A DNA stretch of 35,663 nt from Candidatus Rifleibacteriota bacterium (GTDB lineage: Bacteria > Muiribacteriota > Ozemobacteria > Ozemobacterales > Ozemobacteraceae), in contig CAJOND010000066.1 of the NCBI GenBank assembly GCA_905236675.1, positions 1 through 35,663 on the forward strand. The letters run 5' to 3'. The notes under the pieces were generated by a model, which did not search any database, was not told the DNA's origin, and was given only the letters and a program-made list of their open reading frames with translations. Below, in pieces: positions 1-9,007 of this stretch. Numbering within the stretch: position 1 is the first letter of the stretch; every line of letters starts with the position of its first letter. The position numbers and the translations under genes are program-made.

Positions 1-52
1 GCTAATGGTACTGCGGGGGCAACTCCGTGGGAGAGTCAGTCGCCGCCAGGTC
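1..52 (+). rRNA. rrf: 5S rRNA, 3' end (partial)
   Basis: The first ~52 bases match the 3' part of a bacterial 5S rRNA: the GGTACTGCGGGGGC / CTCCGTGGGAGAGTCAG hairpin (loop E / helix IV region), then the closing strand ending CGCCGCCAGG. The 5' part lies outside the window, so an rRNA operon probably ends here. A terminator hairpin follows within a few bases, which supports the end point. The exact 3' base is uncertain by one or two positions. Confidence 0.88.
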
Positions 53-55
53 TAT

Positions 56-95
56 GAAGCCCCGAAAGCAGTAAAGCTTCCGGGGCTTCTTCATT
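56..95 (+). terminator. Rho-independent terminator of the rRNA operon
   Basis: GAAGCCCCG (56-64) pairs with CGGGGCTTC (81-89). An inner AAGC/GCTT extension (66-69 with 76-79) gives a nearly continuous 13-bp hairpin, followed by TTCATTTT. It lies a few bases after the 5S rRNA end. Confidence 0.85.
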
Positions 96-121
96 TTAGC
101 TTTATGTTGTTTATAAAAAGA

Positions 122-153
122 AAAAACCTGCTTGAATCTTCAAGCAGGTTTTT
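122..153 (-). terminator. Bidirectional terminator after trxA
   Basis: AAAAACCTGCTTGA (122-135) and TCAAGCAGGTTTTT (140-153) form a perfect 14-bp inverted repeat with a 4-base loop. Read on the minus strand, the hairpin ends in a run of U about 15 bases beyond the trxA stop codon. Its symmetry means it can also stop read-through from the rRNA side. Confidence 0.85.
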
Positions 154-168
154 CGTATAAAATTTAAT

Positions 169-480
169 TTACTTAATAAATTCTTCTAACTGTTCCTTGG
201 GCTTGAATCCAACAGAATTTTTAACAGCTTTACCGTTTTTGAATAATATAACATTCGGAATACTGGAAATGCCGAACATAGCTGCTAATTCCGGCTGTTC
301 ATCAACATTGACTTTGCCAACCTTCAAATCGGAAGTATGTTCATTTGCGATTTGAGAGATTACAGGGCCTAGCATCTGACAAGGACCACACCAAGCAGCC
401 CAAAAATCGACCAAAACAGGTTTATCTGATTCAAGAACTTCTTTTTTGAAGTTATCATTTGTAATGGTTATTTCGCTCAT
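169..480 (-). CDS. trxA: Thioredoxin
   Basis: Small cytoplasmic dithiol-disulfide oxidoreductase that reduces protein disulfides such as those of ribonucleotide reductase and peroxiredoxins. The 103-residue length is normal for TrxA. The WCGPC active site has Cys31 and Cys34, the buried Asp25 is in VDFWA, and the cis-proline is in SSIPNV (commonly IPT, here IPN). It is the last gene of the minus-strand array, 25 bases after desulfoferrodoxin, with which it is probably co-transcribed. That pairing suggests a small oxidative-stress unit. A strong terminator follows. Start ATG at 480. Confidence 0.96.
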   Translation of the reverse strand: MSEITITNDNFKKEVLESDKPVLVDFWAAWCGPCQMLGPVISQIANEHTSDLKVGKVNVDEQPELAAMFGISSIPNVILFKNGKAVKNSVGFKPKEQLEEFIK

Positions 481-505
481 TTTTTATCTCTTTTAAATGT
501 TTTTA

Positions 506-880
506 TTAAGCTTTCCACAAAGAATGGAGGTTACAATAAGCGTAAACAGCTTCAACTTCATCACCTTCAAGAATTGCAAAAGTAACTTTTGGGGCCATTC
601 CTGGTTTTAGGGCTTTACGTTGGTTGCCAAACTTAGTTTGTAAAGAAACCCATTCAATATAATGTTCTTCAGTCAATGGATGTTCAACTGCACCTACTGT
701 TACAAAGACTTTGTTTTCTTTTACTTCAAATACAGGAACATGTTTTTCTTGAGAAGCATCAGTTGTTCCTGGAACTATTTCCTGCATAGCTTGTCCGCAG
801 CACATAACTGGAACGCCTGTCTTTTTTACTACTGATATAATTTGTCCGCAGCGAGCACATTTGAAAAATTTCATTTCCAT
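506..880 (-). CDS. dfx: Desulfoferrodoxin (superoxide reductase)
   Basis: Reduces superoxide to hydrogen peroxide without making oxygen, a typical detoxification route of anaerobes. The 124 residues hold both family domains. The N-terminal desulforedoxin domain has Cys8, Cys11, Cys27 and Cys28 for the rubredoxin-like Fe centre I. The C-terminal neelaredoxin domain has the Fe centre II ligands in order: His in EKHVP, His in VEHP, His in EEHYIEW, then Cys and His in the terminal CNLHSLWK. The Glu and Lys of EKHVP, important in catalysis, are present. RBS AAGGAG lies 8 bases before ATG at 880. A separate promoter at 962-989 may drive dfx-trxA. Both iron sites look complete. Confidence 0.95.
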   Translation of the reverse strand: MEMKFFKCARCGQIISVVKKTGVPVMCCGQAMQEIVPGTTDASQEKHVPVFEVKENKVFVTVGAVEHPLTEEHYIEWVSLQTKFGNQRKALKPGMAPKVTFAILEGDEVEAVYAYCNLHSLWKA

Positions 881-961
881 GGTAGTCTCTCCTTGATTGT
901 TTTATTTTTTTTATAAAGCTTTTTTATTTAGAAAAAATCAAATAGAACAAGCTTTAATTTC

Positions 962-989
962 ATAATAGCATAAATAAATTTTTAAGCAA
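962..989 (-). promoter_or_regulatory. Putative sigma70-type promoter for dfx-trxA
   Basis: On the minus strand, TTGCTT (984-989) and TATTAT (962-967) are 16 bases apart in the gap between the DUF502 gene and dfx. I see no terminator hairpin after the DUF502 gene, so dfx could also receive read-through from upstream. Confidence 0.5.
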
Positions 990-1007
990 GAAACTGATTA
1001 ATTTATA

Positions 1008-1790
1008 TTATGGTTCTTTTTGTTCTATAACAGGTTGGGTATTATTCTCTTCTGCAGGTAAAGTTTTATTATCGGTTTGTGTGGGAAGATTGCTTGCTGG
1101 TATAGGAGTTTTATTAGTATCTGATGGTAATGAGGTATTACCTGTTGGTTGAACTAAACCAGCAGAAATAATAATTTTCATAGCATCTTCTATATCTATG
1201 TTCATGTCAACAATTTTGCTTTTTGGTAATATTAGCAAAAAACCAGATGTGGGGTTAGGAGTTGTGGGCACGAATATAGTTACCATATTTTCTTTTTCAG
1301 GAACATTTCCATCTATTTTAACCAAAAAATCTGAAGTAACAAAGCCGATTACCCACGAGTTTTCCTTGGGGTATTCAAGCATTACAACTCTTTTAAAGTT
1401 GCTTTTCTTGTTTTGTATAAAAACATCTGCAACTTGTTTTATTCCACTATAAACAGATTTTACTATTGGTATCTGGCTTAAAGAATTATCTATCCAGGCT
1501 ATTAATCTTTTTCCGAAATAGTTTTGGGCAATAACCCCGATCATTAAACAGAACAGAGCGGTAAGGAATATACCCATCCCAGGTATGCTGTAACCTATAG
1601 CTTCGCCTATTGCACTTCCTAAAAAACTGTCGGCAAATTGGAATATAAAATAAATTATATAAATAGTAACAGCAACAGGGACTATAACAAGTACACCTGT
1701 CAATAAGTAGTTGCGAATATAACCCCAGACTAGTGTCAGTCTACGGGAAAACTGTCTTATAGTTCTATTTAGTCTTTCATGTTTAATCAT
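1008..1790 (-). CDS. DUF502 family membrane protein
   Basis: Integral membrane protein of 260 residues. Two hydrophobic segments lie at about residues 26-50 and 68-92, followed by the soluble conserved part of DUF502 (IPIVKSVYSGIKQV, then VMLEYPKENSWVIGFVTS, then VFVPTTPNPTSG-type motifs, here IFVPTTPNPTSG). Biochemical function of the family is unknown. The last ~50 residues are a Pro/Thr/Asn-rich tail that looks disordered and is not part of the core. No convincing Shine-Dalgarno precedes ATG at 1790. The gene sits 37 bases after the CorC-like gene and may be translated by coupling or from an unnoticed alternative start. Confidence 0.85.
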   Translation of the reverse strand: MIKHERLNRTIRQFSRRLTLVWGYIRNYLLTGVLVIVPVAVTIYIIYFIFQFADSFLGSAIGEAIGYSIPGMGIFLTALFCLMIGVIAQNYFGKRLIAWIDNSLSQIPIVKSVYSGIKQVADVFIQNKKSNFKRVVMLEYPKENSWVIGFVTSDFLVKIDGNVPEKENMVTIFVPTTPNPTSGFLLILPKSKIVDMNIDIEDAMKIIISAGLVQPTGNTSLPSDTNKTPIPASNLPTQTDNKTLPAEENNTQPVIEQKEP

Positions 1791-1827
1791 AAGTTATTTT
1801 TTAAACTAACAGAAACAAGAGAACGAA

Positions 1828-3132
1828 TCAATCATCTTTATTTTCAGAATTGTTTTCAGCCAAATCTTTATTCATAGTAAATTTGACTCTTAAAATTCTA
1901 TTGCCCTTTAATTCTGTTATTTGGAATACGCCTTGAGGAACTTCAAAAGATTCGCCTTTTTGAGGAATTCTGCCAAGTTTTTCAAAAACAAAACCGCCAA
2001 CAGAGTCGGAATCTTCACATTCAAAATTGCAGCCCAATTCATTTTCTAAATCGCTGATCCAGAATTTAGCATCAATACTATAGACGTTTTCTGACAGTTT
2101 AACCAGAGGTTCTAGTTCATCAACATCGTATTCATCATCTATTTCGCCAACTATTTCTTCTAGAAGATCTTCTATTGTAACAAGACCTGAAACTCCACCA
2201 TATTCATCAATGACTACAGCGATATGTTGTTTGCGTTTCTTAAATTCTGCGAGCAAATCATCTAGTTTTTTTGTTTCTGGTACAAAAAATGGAGCGCGTA
2301 AAAGCTTGAACAAGTCATAAGATTTTTCAATTTCTTCTAATTTTATAAGTATATCTTTAACATAAAGAATACCAACAACTTTGTCTATGCTACCGTCATA
2401 TACAGGGAATCTTGAATGTCCATCCGTTCTTATGCATTGAAGCATTTCTTTAAAGCTAGCGTTAATTGGTATTCCAGTAACATCTGGTCTTGGAACCATA
2501 ACTTCTCTGACGATGGTATCACCAAATTCAAACACAGAGCTGATCATGTCTTTTTCGTCTTCTTCTATTATTCCAACTTCTTCACCTAAATCGAAATAGT
2601 TATCTATTTCTTCAATGCTTGATGAACCGCCTATGTGATCATTCCAGTCAGAATATTTAGGAACTAGCTTCTTTATAAGCCATACTACCAGACCAACTAC
2701 AGGATATGAAACAAACATAATCACTCTAATTATTCTGTAAGTTAAACAAACAAAAGTATATCCACCATAAATAGCAACTGTTTTTGGAATCAGTTCCCCA
2801 AAGAGCACTAGAACAAAAGCTACTATTAAGATACTAGCCAAAATATCATAGCCGTTTCCCAGATAATCTTTTAGGTATTTTGTAAGCCAGCCCATGGCTA
2901 AGGCAGTAGCAGCAACATTACAAAGGGTATTCCCTATAAGAAGAGTTATTAAGGCACGCTGTCTATCTGATAATATTTTAAGTATAGCAGTAGCTTTTTT
3001 GTCTCCTTCACCTTCGAGTTTTTTTAATCTTAAAGGTGAAATAGAGAAAAGAGCGGTGTCTAGGGAAGAAAACAGGGCTGAAAATAAAACAAAAACTATA
3101 AATAATAATATACCCGCAATACCATCATCCAT
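1828..3132 (-). CDS. CorC/HlyC-like CNNM-CBS transporter
   Basis: 434-residue membrane protein with the standard three-part architecture: an N-terminal CNNM/DUF21 transmembrane domain (about residues 1-150, several hydrophobic helices), a tandem CBS pair (about 195-320, with VREVMVPRPDVTGIP and VVIDEYGGVSGLVTIEDLLEEIVGEI), and a C-terminal CorC_HlyC domain (about 335-415, with DSDSVGGFVFEKLGRIP). CNNM/CorC proteins are linked to Mg2+ or Na+/Mg2+ transport, although the older 'hemolysin' name persists. RBS AAAGGA lies 10 bases before ATG at 3132. Its position directly after ybeY matches the frequent ybeZ-ybeY-corC gene order. Confidence 0.93.
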   Translation of the reverse strand: MDDGIAGILLFIVFVLFSALFSSLDTALFSISPLRLKKLEGEGDKKATAILKILSDRQRALITLLIGNTLCNVAATALAMGWLTKYLKDYLGNGYDILASILIVAFVLVLFGELIPKTVAIYGGYTFVCLTYRIIRVIMFVSYPVVGLVVWLIKKLVPKYSDWNDHIGGSSSIEEIDNYFDLGEEVGIIEEDEKDMISSVFEFGDTIVREVMVPRPDVTGIPINASFKEMLQCIRTDGHSRFPVYDGSIDKVVGILYVKDILIKLEEIEKSYDLFKLLRAPFFVPETKKLDDLLAEFKKRKQHIAVVIDEYGGVSGLVTIEDLLEEIVGEIDDEYDVDELEPLVKLSENVYSIDAKFWISDLENELGCNFECEDSDSVGGFVFEKLGRIPQKGESFEVPQGVFQITELKGNRILRVKFTMNKDLAENNSENKDD

Positions 3133-3149
3133 TGGATTTTATCCTTTGT

Positions 3150-3653
3150 TTACACACTTTCTGAAGCTCTTTCTATTAAGGGCTCCGTAGAGTTATTATA
3201 AATATTAGAAAACTTATTAATTCCACAAATATGTTTAAATGTTTCTTTTTCTTTTGATTGCATTATTTCTCGTTCATCTTCTTTTATATGGTCATAACCA
3301 TTCAAATGAAGCAAACCATGAATAAGAAGTATGACTATTTCTGTTTCTGTAGAATGATTATATTCTTTAGCTTGTTTAATAGCTGTTTTTGTACTTATAA
3401 CAATATCTCCAAGCATTCGTATTTCAGGAATGAAATTTTCCAGTTCTATAGGGAAAGAGAGAACATCTGTAGGTTCATTTTTATTTCTATACTGAGAATT
3501 TAATTCCTTTATTGCTTCATCATCGCAAAAAACCATTGATAATTGCGAATTATCTGGCAGTCCTATAAAAGACATTATTTCGATGGCAATTTCTTTTACA
3601 AAATCAGTATTTATGTTTACTGCATTTTGTTCATTAGTAATCAATACTTCCAT
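3150..3653 (-). CDS. ybeY: Endoribonuclease / rRNA maturation factor YbeY
   Basis: Zn-dependent endoribonuclease involved in 16S rRNA 3'-end processing and ribosome quality control. The 167-residue protein carries the diagnostic metal-binding motif HGLLHLNGYDH (H-x3-H-x5-H) and the upstream core RNKNEPTDVLSFP. The C-terminal ~25 residues (after KHICGINKF) extend beyond the family core. It lies between the PgpH-like gene and the CorC-like gene, and the phoH, HD-phosphodiesterase, ybeY order is widely conserved. ATG at 3653 is preceded only by a weak purine-rich stretch. Confidence 0.94.
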   Translation of the reverse strand: MEVLITNEQNAVNINTDFVKEIAIEIMSFIGLPDNSQLSMVFCDDEAIKELNSQYRNKNEPTDVLSFPIELENFIPEIRMLGDIVISTKTAIKQAKEYNHSTETEIVILLIHGLLHLNGYDHIKEDEREIMQSKEKETFKHICGINKFSNIYNNSTEPLIERASESV

Positions 3654-3722
3654 ATTTTTCTTTAATTCTCTTTCAGCATCAAATATTTTTAGACAACTTT
3701 AAGATTAATAAGAACATATTTA

Positions 3723-6095
3723 TTAATCAGATTTTGAAGTGTAGTCTGGTAATTCTTTAGGTTTGTTTTCTGCTCCATCATAATTTATTTCTTTTTTAGA
3801 GTCGTTCTGATTTAATTCTGCTTCGATTTTATCCATTTTTTCTTCTTCAATGATAGCTCTTCTTTCAATATCAGCTTTTGTTGCAGCAGCTTCTTCTTTT
3901 GCAGCTAAAGCTTTTGCAGCAGCTTCTTCTTTCAACTGATTCTGATATTTTATACGTTTATGATTAGCAGAAATAAGAACTTTGACGAATTCATCTTCTA
4001 TAGTGTCTATATCTTTTAGTGTCAAATTTGTTTCTTCTAATTGATTATCGTCTTTTATCTTATGATCAACAATTTTCTTTACGTTAGCCTTGATTTTTTC
4101 AGGATTTAATTCGTCTAAACTTCTTGTAGAAGCTTCTACTGCGTCGGCTAACAATAATATAGCTGCTTCTTTACTTTGAGGTTTAAGACTTTTATATCTG
4201 AACTGAGATTCATCTACCGAATCTGGAGTAAGTTCTTTCTGTTTGTTATAAAAATACTCTATTAAGGTTGTTCCATGATGTTGTCCCATTACTTCTATAA
4301 CTCTGTGAGGAAGTTTATAGTCTCTGGCTAGTTCTGCTCCATCTCTTACGTGAGTAGCAATAATCAAGGCAGACATAGTAGGTTTCTTCTCATCATGCGG
4401 ATTTTCACCGTGCTGGTTTTCAGTATAATATTCGGGTCTTTTTATTTTTCCTACATCGTGGTAAAGAGCACAAACCTTTGTAAGTAAAGGATCTGCATCT
4501 ACTGCTGAAGCAGCTTGAGCTGCCAGGTTTGCAACAGCTTTACTATGCTGATAGGTTCCAGGAGCTTCTTCTGCTAATCTTTTCAATAAAGGACTTTCTT
4601 CTGAAGTTAGTTCAAGCAATTTGGTAGGTGTTGCAAAAGAGAAATAATCTTCTATATATGGAAGAAGACCATTGGTAACTACTCCAGAGAAAAAACCATT
4701 GATCAGTCCGCAAACAGCATAACCCAATAAGGTTATAAAGCCATTTGAAGAATATATTTCAGAATCAATAAGCAAAACAGCTAATACAGATATCATTGAA
4801 GTAATACCTATATTTAAGCCTGTTTTTATTATGAAGGAGCGCATATTGCCTTCTTTGTCTTTATAGGCAATTTCCCAACACAGAACTCCGGCAATTGCTC
4901 CAATTACAAGAGCTATATTCAAACCTACAACGAATGGTTCGCATCCTAATGTTACTATAAATGAGAGTAATCCCATCCAAAATACAGAAAAATAAACTAT
5001 TTTGAGATTACTCATAGTCGAATTTAACAAAAGAGCTAAAGATGCCATAGGAGACAATAGAACCATCAGGTAGAATCTGTTATCAAAATCATGACTGATT
5101 CCATATACAAATTTTGTTGCTAATAAACACAATAAGAATATTGTAGCTATTAACTTGTATTGAACATCGTCAACAAAAATATTTGAGTCTTGAGTTCTAA
5201 TATAAACAATAGCTATTCCTATGAATATTATTAAGAACAGCATACTACCAATAAGAGTTAGTAAAACATTTCTGGTTAACTCTTTCTGTATTTTCTTGTA
5301 TATTCTAAATACTTCTTCTGTTACAAGATCACCTTCAGCAATTATTTTCTGTCCTTTTTGGTAACGTTTTACTACTGGTAGAATTTTATTGGCAGCTTCA
5401 TTTTTTCTTCTTACAGTTTCTTCTTCGTTTAAGGTGGAATTTATTGTTAAGGAATTTTCTATTATAGATAATAATAAATGCTTGAAATTGGCGGAAGATT
5501 CCCAGAATACTTTATCTATATCATTTTTTATTTCAATTTTTATACCAGGAAGGTTTTGGTCGGTAATAGGCTTAGATGTTAATTCTACAAGCTTTTTTCT
5601 TGCTTTATCTTTTAAATCATCTAAAAGACTTGTTTGCAACAGTGATAACTGAATAAGTTCTCTATTATCAAGAATAAATTTATCAGGAAACTTTTCTCTG
5701 ATTAGTTGTGTTCTATCTTTTCTATTTGCTTTATCATTGACAGTATCATAGAAATCATTAATTCTATTAATGTTCTTATCAAAATCTTCTATCATTTTTT
5801 GATTAGCAGATTTATTTATATTATAAACATTGGGCTCATCATCTTTAGCTTTATTTCTAAGAGCTTCAGTTTCTTTTTCATCTGTAATATCAATATATTG
5901 AGGGCAAATAAGACTTTTGGGTGCTGGTTTGCCTATTACAACATCGTCTAAACCTTGATTCGGGTAGATTACTATTATTAGTGTTATTATTATCCAAAAA
6001 ATAATTAATCCAATAATAAATCTATGCTGTCCTTTTGTTGGAACAGATAACCAAGACAAAATTCTTGCTATAATATTATTATTTGTTTCTTTCAT
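3723..6095 (-). CDS. PgpH-like 7TM-HD membrane phosphodiesterase
   Basis: 790-residue protein with the 7TM-7TMR-HD architecture. A first membrane helix at about residues 28-48 is followed by a large extracytoplasmic domain to about 270, a block of seven hydrophobic segments (about 280-490), then a cytoplasmic HD domain with TYQHSKAVANLA, the HD pair in YHDVGKIKRP (His near residue 546), HVRDGAELA and MGQHHGT. Listeria PgpH, of this architecture, hydrolyses the second messenger c-di-AMP, so c-di-AMP turnover is the likely role. No diadenylate cyclase is in the window. The ~80-residue tail is Glu/Ala/Lys-rich and probably coiled coil. ATG directly abuts the TAA of phoH. Confidence 0.9.
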   Translation of the reverse strand: MKETNNNIIARILSWLSVPTKGQHRFIIGLIIFWIIITLIIVIYPNQGLDDVVIGKPAPKSLICPQYIDITDEKETEALRNKAKDDEPNVYNINKSANQKMIEDFDKNINRINDFYDTVNDKANRKDRTQLIREKFPDKFILDNRELIQLSLLQTSLLDDLKDKARKKLVELTSKPITDQNLPGIKIEIKNDIDKVFWESSANFKHLLLSIIENSLTINSTLNEEETVRRKNEAANKILPVVKRYQKGQKIIAEGDLVTEEVFRIYKKIQKELTRNVLLTLIGSMLFLIIFIGIAIVYIRTQDSNIFVDDVQYKLIATIFLLCLLATKFVYGISHDFDNRFYLMVLLSPMASLALLLNSTMSNLKIVYFSVFWMGLLSFIVTLGCEPFVVGLNIALVIGAIAGVLCWEIAYKDKEGNMRSFIIKTGLNIGITSMISVLAVLLIDSEIYSSNGFITLLGYAVCGLINGFFSGVVTNGLLPYIEDYFSFATPTKLLELTSEESPLLKRLAEEAPGTYQHSKAVANLAAQAASAVDADPLLTKVCALYHDVGKIKRPEYYTENQHGENPHDEKKPTMSALIIATHVRDGAELARDYKLPHRVIEVMGQHHGTTLIEYFYNKQKELTPDSVDESQFRYKSLKPQSKEAAILLLADAVEASTRSLDELNPEKIKANVKKIVDHKIKDDNQLEETNLTLKDIDTIEDEFVKVLISANHKRIKYQNQLKEEAAAKALAAKEEAAATKADIERRAIIEEEKMDKIEAELNQNDSKKEINYDGAENKPKELPDYTSKSD

Positions 6096-7076
6096 TTATT
6101 TTTCTCGTTTTTTTGATTGATATTCGTCAAATGCATTGATTATGCGTCTTACTACATCGTGACGAACAACATCGTCAGAAGTTAAATTAACAAATTTGAC
6201 AGATTCAACTTTTCCAAGAATTTCGTCTAGAATCAACAAAGAAGAATCTAATGGATTTGGAAGATCTATTTGGGTTTGGTCTCCAGTAATGACCATTTTT
6301 GAACCATAACCTAATCTTGTTAAAATCATTCGCATTTGAGCCAAAGTTGTATTCTGCGCTTCGTCTAATACTACGAAAGATTCGTTAAAAGTTCTGCCTC
6401 GCATGTAAGCAAGAGGAGTGATTTCTATAATACCCTGTCTTACGAATTGTTCAAATTTGCTTAAGCCAATAAAATCCTGTAATGAATCATAAAGAGGACG
6501 AAAATGCGGATCGACTTTTTCCTTTAAATCTCCAGGTAAATAACCAAGATTTTCACCTGCTTCTATAACTGGTCTTGAAAGAACTATTCTGCTTATTTTC
6601 TTTTCTTTTAAAGCTTTTACGGCCATTGCGGCTGCTAAGTATGTTTTTCCTGTTCCAGCAGGACCACGAGCTATAGTTATAATATTTTTTTCTATGCAAT
6701 CTATATAATATCTTTGATTAGAAGTTTTAGCTTTAATTGATCTTCCGCTGTGAGTAGAAACAATATCTGAAAAAACTGATTCTCTGTCAGATTCTGATTG
6801 AGCATTGCTCAGATTTGATAGTTGTCTGAAAACTCTGCGAACATCAGCATATTCAAGTTCCTCATGATGTTCTATTCTAGAATTTAGTATTTTAACAAAT
6901 TGCTTAATAATTTTTATTTTTTCAGAACTGCCGTCAAGGGTAAGAGTATTCCCTCTTGCTTTCACAGTGATTTCTGGAAGACTGCGAAGTAAAGTTAGAC
7001 CATTTTCTTCATTAGAAGAAAACATTAGCCGTGCTAATTCTTCTGAAAGATTGAGACTGACTGGTGAATCATTCAT
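6096..7076 (-). CDS. ybeZ: PhoH-like ATPase
   Basis: 326-residue cytoplasmic P-loop ATPase of the PhoH/YbeZ family. Walker A is GPAGTGKT near residue 140, Walker B lies in FVVLDEAQNTT, and the sensor region is VITGDQTQIDLP. The N-terminal ~100 residues form the small KH-like part typical of bacterial PhoH. YbeZ is known to interact functionally with YbeY in rRNA processing, which fits its place two genes upstream of ybeY. The stop codon is adjacent to the start of the PgpH-like gene, so translation is probably coupled. Confidence 0.94.
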   Translation of the reverse strand: MNDSPVSLNLSEELARLMFSSNEENGLTLLRSLPEITVKARGNTLTLDGSSEKIKIIKQFVKILNSRIEHHEELEYADVRRVFRQLSNLSNAQSESDRESVFSDIVSTHSGRSIKAKTSNQRYYIDCIEKNIITIARGPAGTGKTYLAAAMAVKALKEKKISRIVLSRPVIEAGENLGYLPGDLKEKVDPHFRPLYDSLQDFIGLSKFEQFVRQGIIEITPLAYMRGRTFNESFVVLDEAQNTTLAQMRMILTRLGYGSKMVITGDQTQIDLPNPLDSSLLILDEILGKVESVKFVNLTSDDVVRHDVVRRIINAFDEYQSKKREK

Positions 7077-7079
7077 TTG

Positions 7080-7961
7080 CTAAGCCTTAGACTCCTCAAA
7101 TGTTTGTTGTTCATATTGTAAAAAAATATCGGAAAAATCTGTTTCCGGATCTTCTAATGTTACTCTACCAAAACCGCCATTTTGAAAACGTTTTACTATA
7201 TCGTTTGTGGCACGTTGCAAATCAGGATTACCACCTTTAATAAAAAAATTCATTTTCTTAGCATAATCAGAAATAAATACATCAAAGTTTTGGTTACAAG
7301 TATTAAAATCAGGTATCAAATTCTCATTTTTAGTTAAATAAAGTAATTTACAAAGATTTTTTGCTTTAGTGTAAGTATCGTCATCCTTACCAGGTAAGCA
7401 GTTTATTAATTTTAAAATATCACCACGGCGCAGTAGATTAAAGTCTAGAATTCCAGGCAAATCTAACAATTCTAATTCTCCCGATAATTTTATCCACTGA
7501 ACGCTACGAGTTACACCTGGCATATTTGCTGCTCTCGCTGCCGATTTCCCAACTAAGGAATTAATCAAAGTAGATTTTCCTACATTTGGTATACCAATAA
7601 CCATAATTCTTCTTACTTTACGTAAAGGCTTTTGGGCTGTTTCTGTAGTTTTGGATGCAATAGAACGAATTACTTTTGCTAAATTTTTAACAGAATTTCT
7701 GTCGCGACAATCTAATGAGACACAAGGATAGCCATCATTTTTGTATTTTTCTATCCAAAGTTTTGTTTTGTCTTTGTTGGCCAAGTCAGCTTTTGATAAA
7801 GCTATTACAGATATTTTCCCTAATTTTCCTACAAAATCTTTTAATCTGGAACCTTTAGGCATTCTTGCATCAACAAGTTCTACTATAACATCAACCACAG
7901 GGAGATAACGGTCAACAGAACGAAAAGCTTTTTTTATATGACCAGGTAAATCTTTATTCAT
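7080..7961 (-). CDS. rbgA: Ribosome biogenesis GTPase YlqF/RbgA
   Basis: Circularly permuted GTPase needed for late 50S subunit assembly in Bacillus. Its motifs come in the permuted order: the G4 element (SKAD of VIALSKADLA) precedes the P-loop GIPNVGKSTLIN (about residues 120-131), then the G2-region GVTRS and the G3 DLPG. The N-terminal DARMPKGSR motif is family-specific, and the C-terminal helical RNA-binding domain is present. 293 residues is close to the usual ~285. It lies 6 bases after lepB and 3 before phoH. Confidence 0.94.
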   Translation of the reverse strand: MNKDLPGHIKKAFRSVDRYLPVVDVIVELVDARMPKGSRLKDFVGKLGKISVIALSKADLANKDKTKLWIEKYKNDGYPCVSLDCRDRNSVKNLAKVIRSIASKTTETAQKPLRKVRRIMVIGIPNVGKSTLINSLVGKSAARAANMPGVTRSVQWIKLSGELELLDLPGILDFNLLRRGDILKLINCLPGKDDDTYTKAKNLCKLLYLTKNENLIPDFNTCNQNFDVFISDYAKKMNFFIKGGNPDLQRATNDIVKRFQNGGFGRVTLEDPETDFSDIFLQYEQQTFEESKA

Positions 7962-7967
7962 AAATAC

Positions 7968-9005
7968 TTAAAAATCAGATTTGGTTGTTGGAGCAAGATT
8001 ATTGTGTTTGTAGCTTTTTATAGGACCTAACCTATTAAGTGGAAGATATTTAAATATCGCCTGACCTTTTAGGTTCTTTAACGGCATTAAACCCCAATAT
8101 CGGCTGTCCCAACTGTTGTTTCTGTTGTCACCCATTACAAATAAATGTCCTTCTTCTACCTTAAGAAAAGAACCTTTTTCTGGCTCTGGATAATCGAAGG
8201 TTGGTTTTGCTTTAATATAAGGTTCTACTAAGGCAATTCCATTTACATATGTAATCCCGTCTACTATTTTAATTTCATCGCCAGGTAGACCTATAACACG
8301 TTTTATGTAATCTTTCGGGGGATTATTGGGGTTGGTATCAGGAAATTTAAATACAACTATATCTCCTCTTTCCGGCAGTTTCATCCAGTACTTGGATTTT
8401 GCTCCTAGAGGTAATCTACCGTCAAGAGAAAAGTCGAAAGCATAAGCAAATCGGTTAACTAATATTCTATCGCCACTTCTTCTTACTACCTGATTTATAT
8501 CTTTTTCTTCGCCAAGAAGAGTAGGTTCCATACTACCTGTTGGAATCCAAAAAGCTTGAACTACTAGCCCACGTATCAAAATAGCAAGGAAGAAAGCTAT
8601 AAAAATAGTTTCATTCCATTCTCTAAAAGAACCTTTGTAGCTTAAATTAAACTCTTTTGTGTCTAAGACTTCGCCTTCTGGGGTAAATAATTCTAATGTA
8701 AAAGCATTGACCCCATTATGAAGATTTAAATCAAATCTGAATTTCCCTGAATTCAGTGTGTCTTCTATTTCTTCCTTTTTATATTCAATAAAAGGTCGAT
8801 AAGATTGTTTGTAGCGAATGTGAATGAGATTATTGACAGCACCAGAAACACTACCAACCAGCTGAAGTTTTGACTCAGCCAAAACTTCGGTTGGTTCTAG
8901 TGCATCTAATGGAATAACCTGTTCGTTAAAACGAACAGATAAATCATGTATAAATACTCCCGGAACAGTAGGACTACTGGGATTGGGATTCGTTGGTTCT
9001 TCCAA
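7968..9005 (-). CDS. lepB: Signal peptidase I with an extra N-terminal beta domain
   Basis: Membrane-bound serine protease that removes Sec/Tat signal peptides at the outer face of the inner membrane. The catalytic Ser158 is in IPTGSMEPT and the general base Lys235 in DYIKRVIGLPGD. Box E is MGDNRNNSWDSR. One membrane segment lies just before the Ser motif (about 130-152). Unlike ordinary enzymes, about 125 residues precede it. They form a beta-rich region with alternating hydrophobics (LQLVGSVSG, FTLELFTPEGEVL) that resembles an Ig-like or carbohydrate-binding fold and lacks a signal peptide. The start is TTG at 9005, directly after rplS. A later start inside the extension cannot be ruled out. 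Confidence 0.93.
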   Translation of the reverse strand: MEEPTNPNPSSPTVPGVFIHDLSVRFNEQVIPLDALEPTEVLAESKLQLVGSVSGAVNNLIHIRYKQSYRPFIEYKKEEIEDTLNSGKFRFDLNLHNGVNAFTLELFTPEGEVLDTKEFNLSYKGSFREWNETIFIAFFLAILIRGLVVQAFWIPTGSMEPTLLGEEKDINQVVRRSGDRILVNRFAYAFDFSLDGRLPLGAKSKYWMKLPERGDIVVFKFPDTNPNNPPKDYIKRVIGLPGDEIKIVDGITYVNGIALVEPYIKAKPTFDYPEPEKGSFLKVEEGHLFVMGDNRNNSWDSRYWGLMPLKNLKGQAIFKYLPLNRLGPIKSYKHNNLAPTTKSDF

Positions 9006-9007
9006 GA

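Noticed and set aside
8451..8453. Arg185 in signal peptidase I, in the ILVNRFAY segment, first looked like loss of the catalytic lysine.
   Set aside because: That position corresponds to Lys105 of E. coli LepB, which is not the general base. The catalytic lysine equivalent to Lys145 is present in DYIKRVIGLPGD (Lys235).
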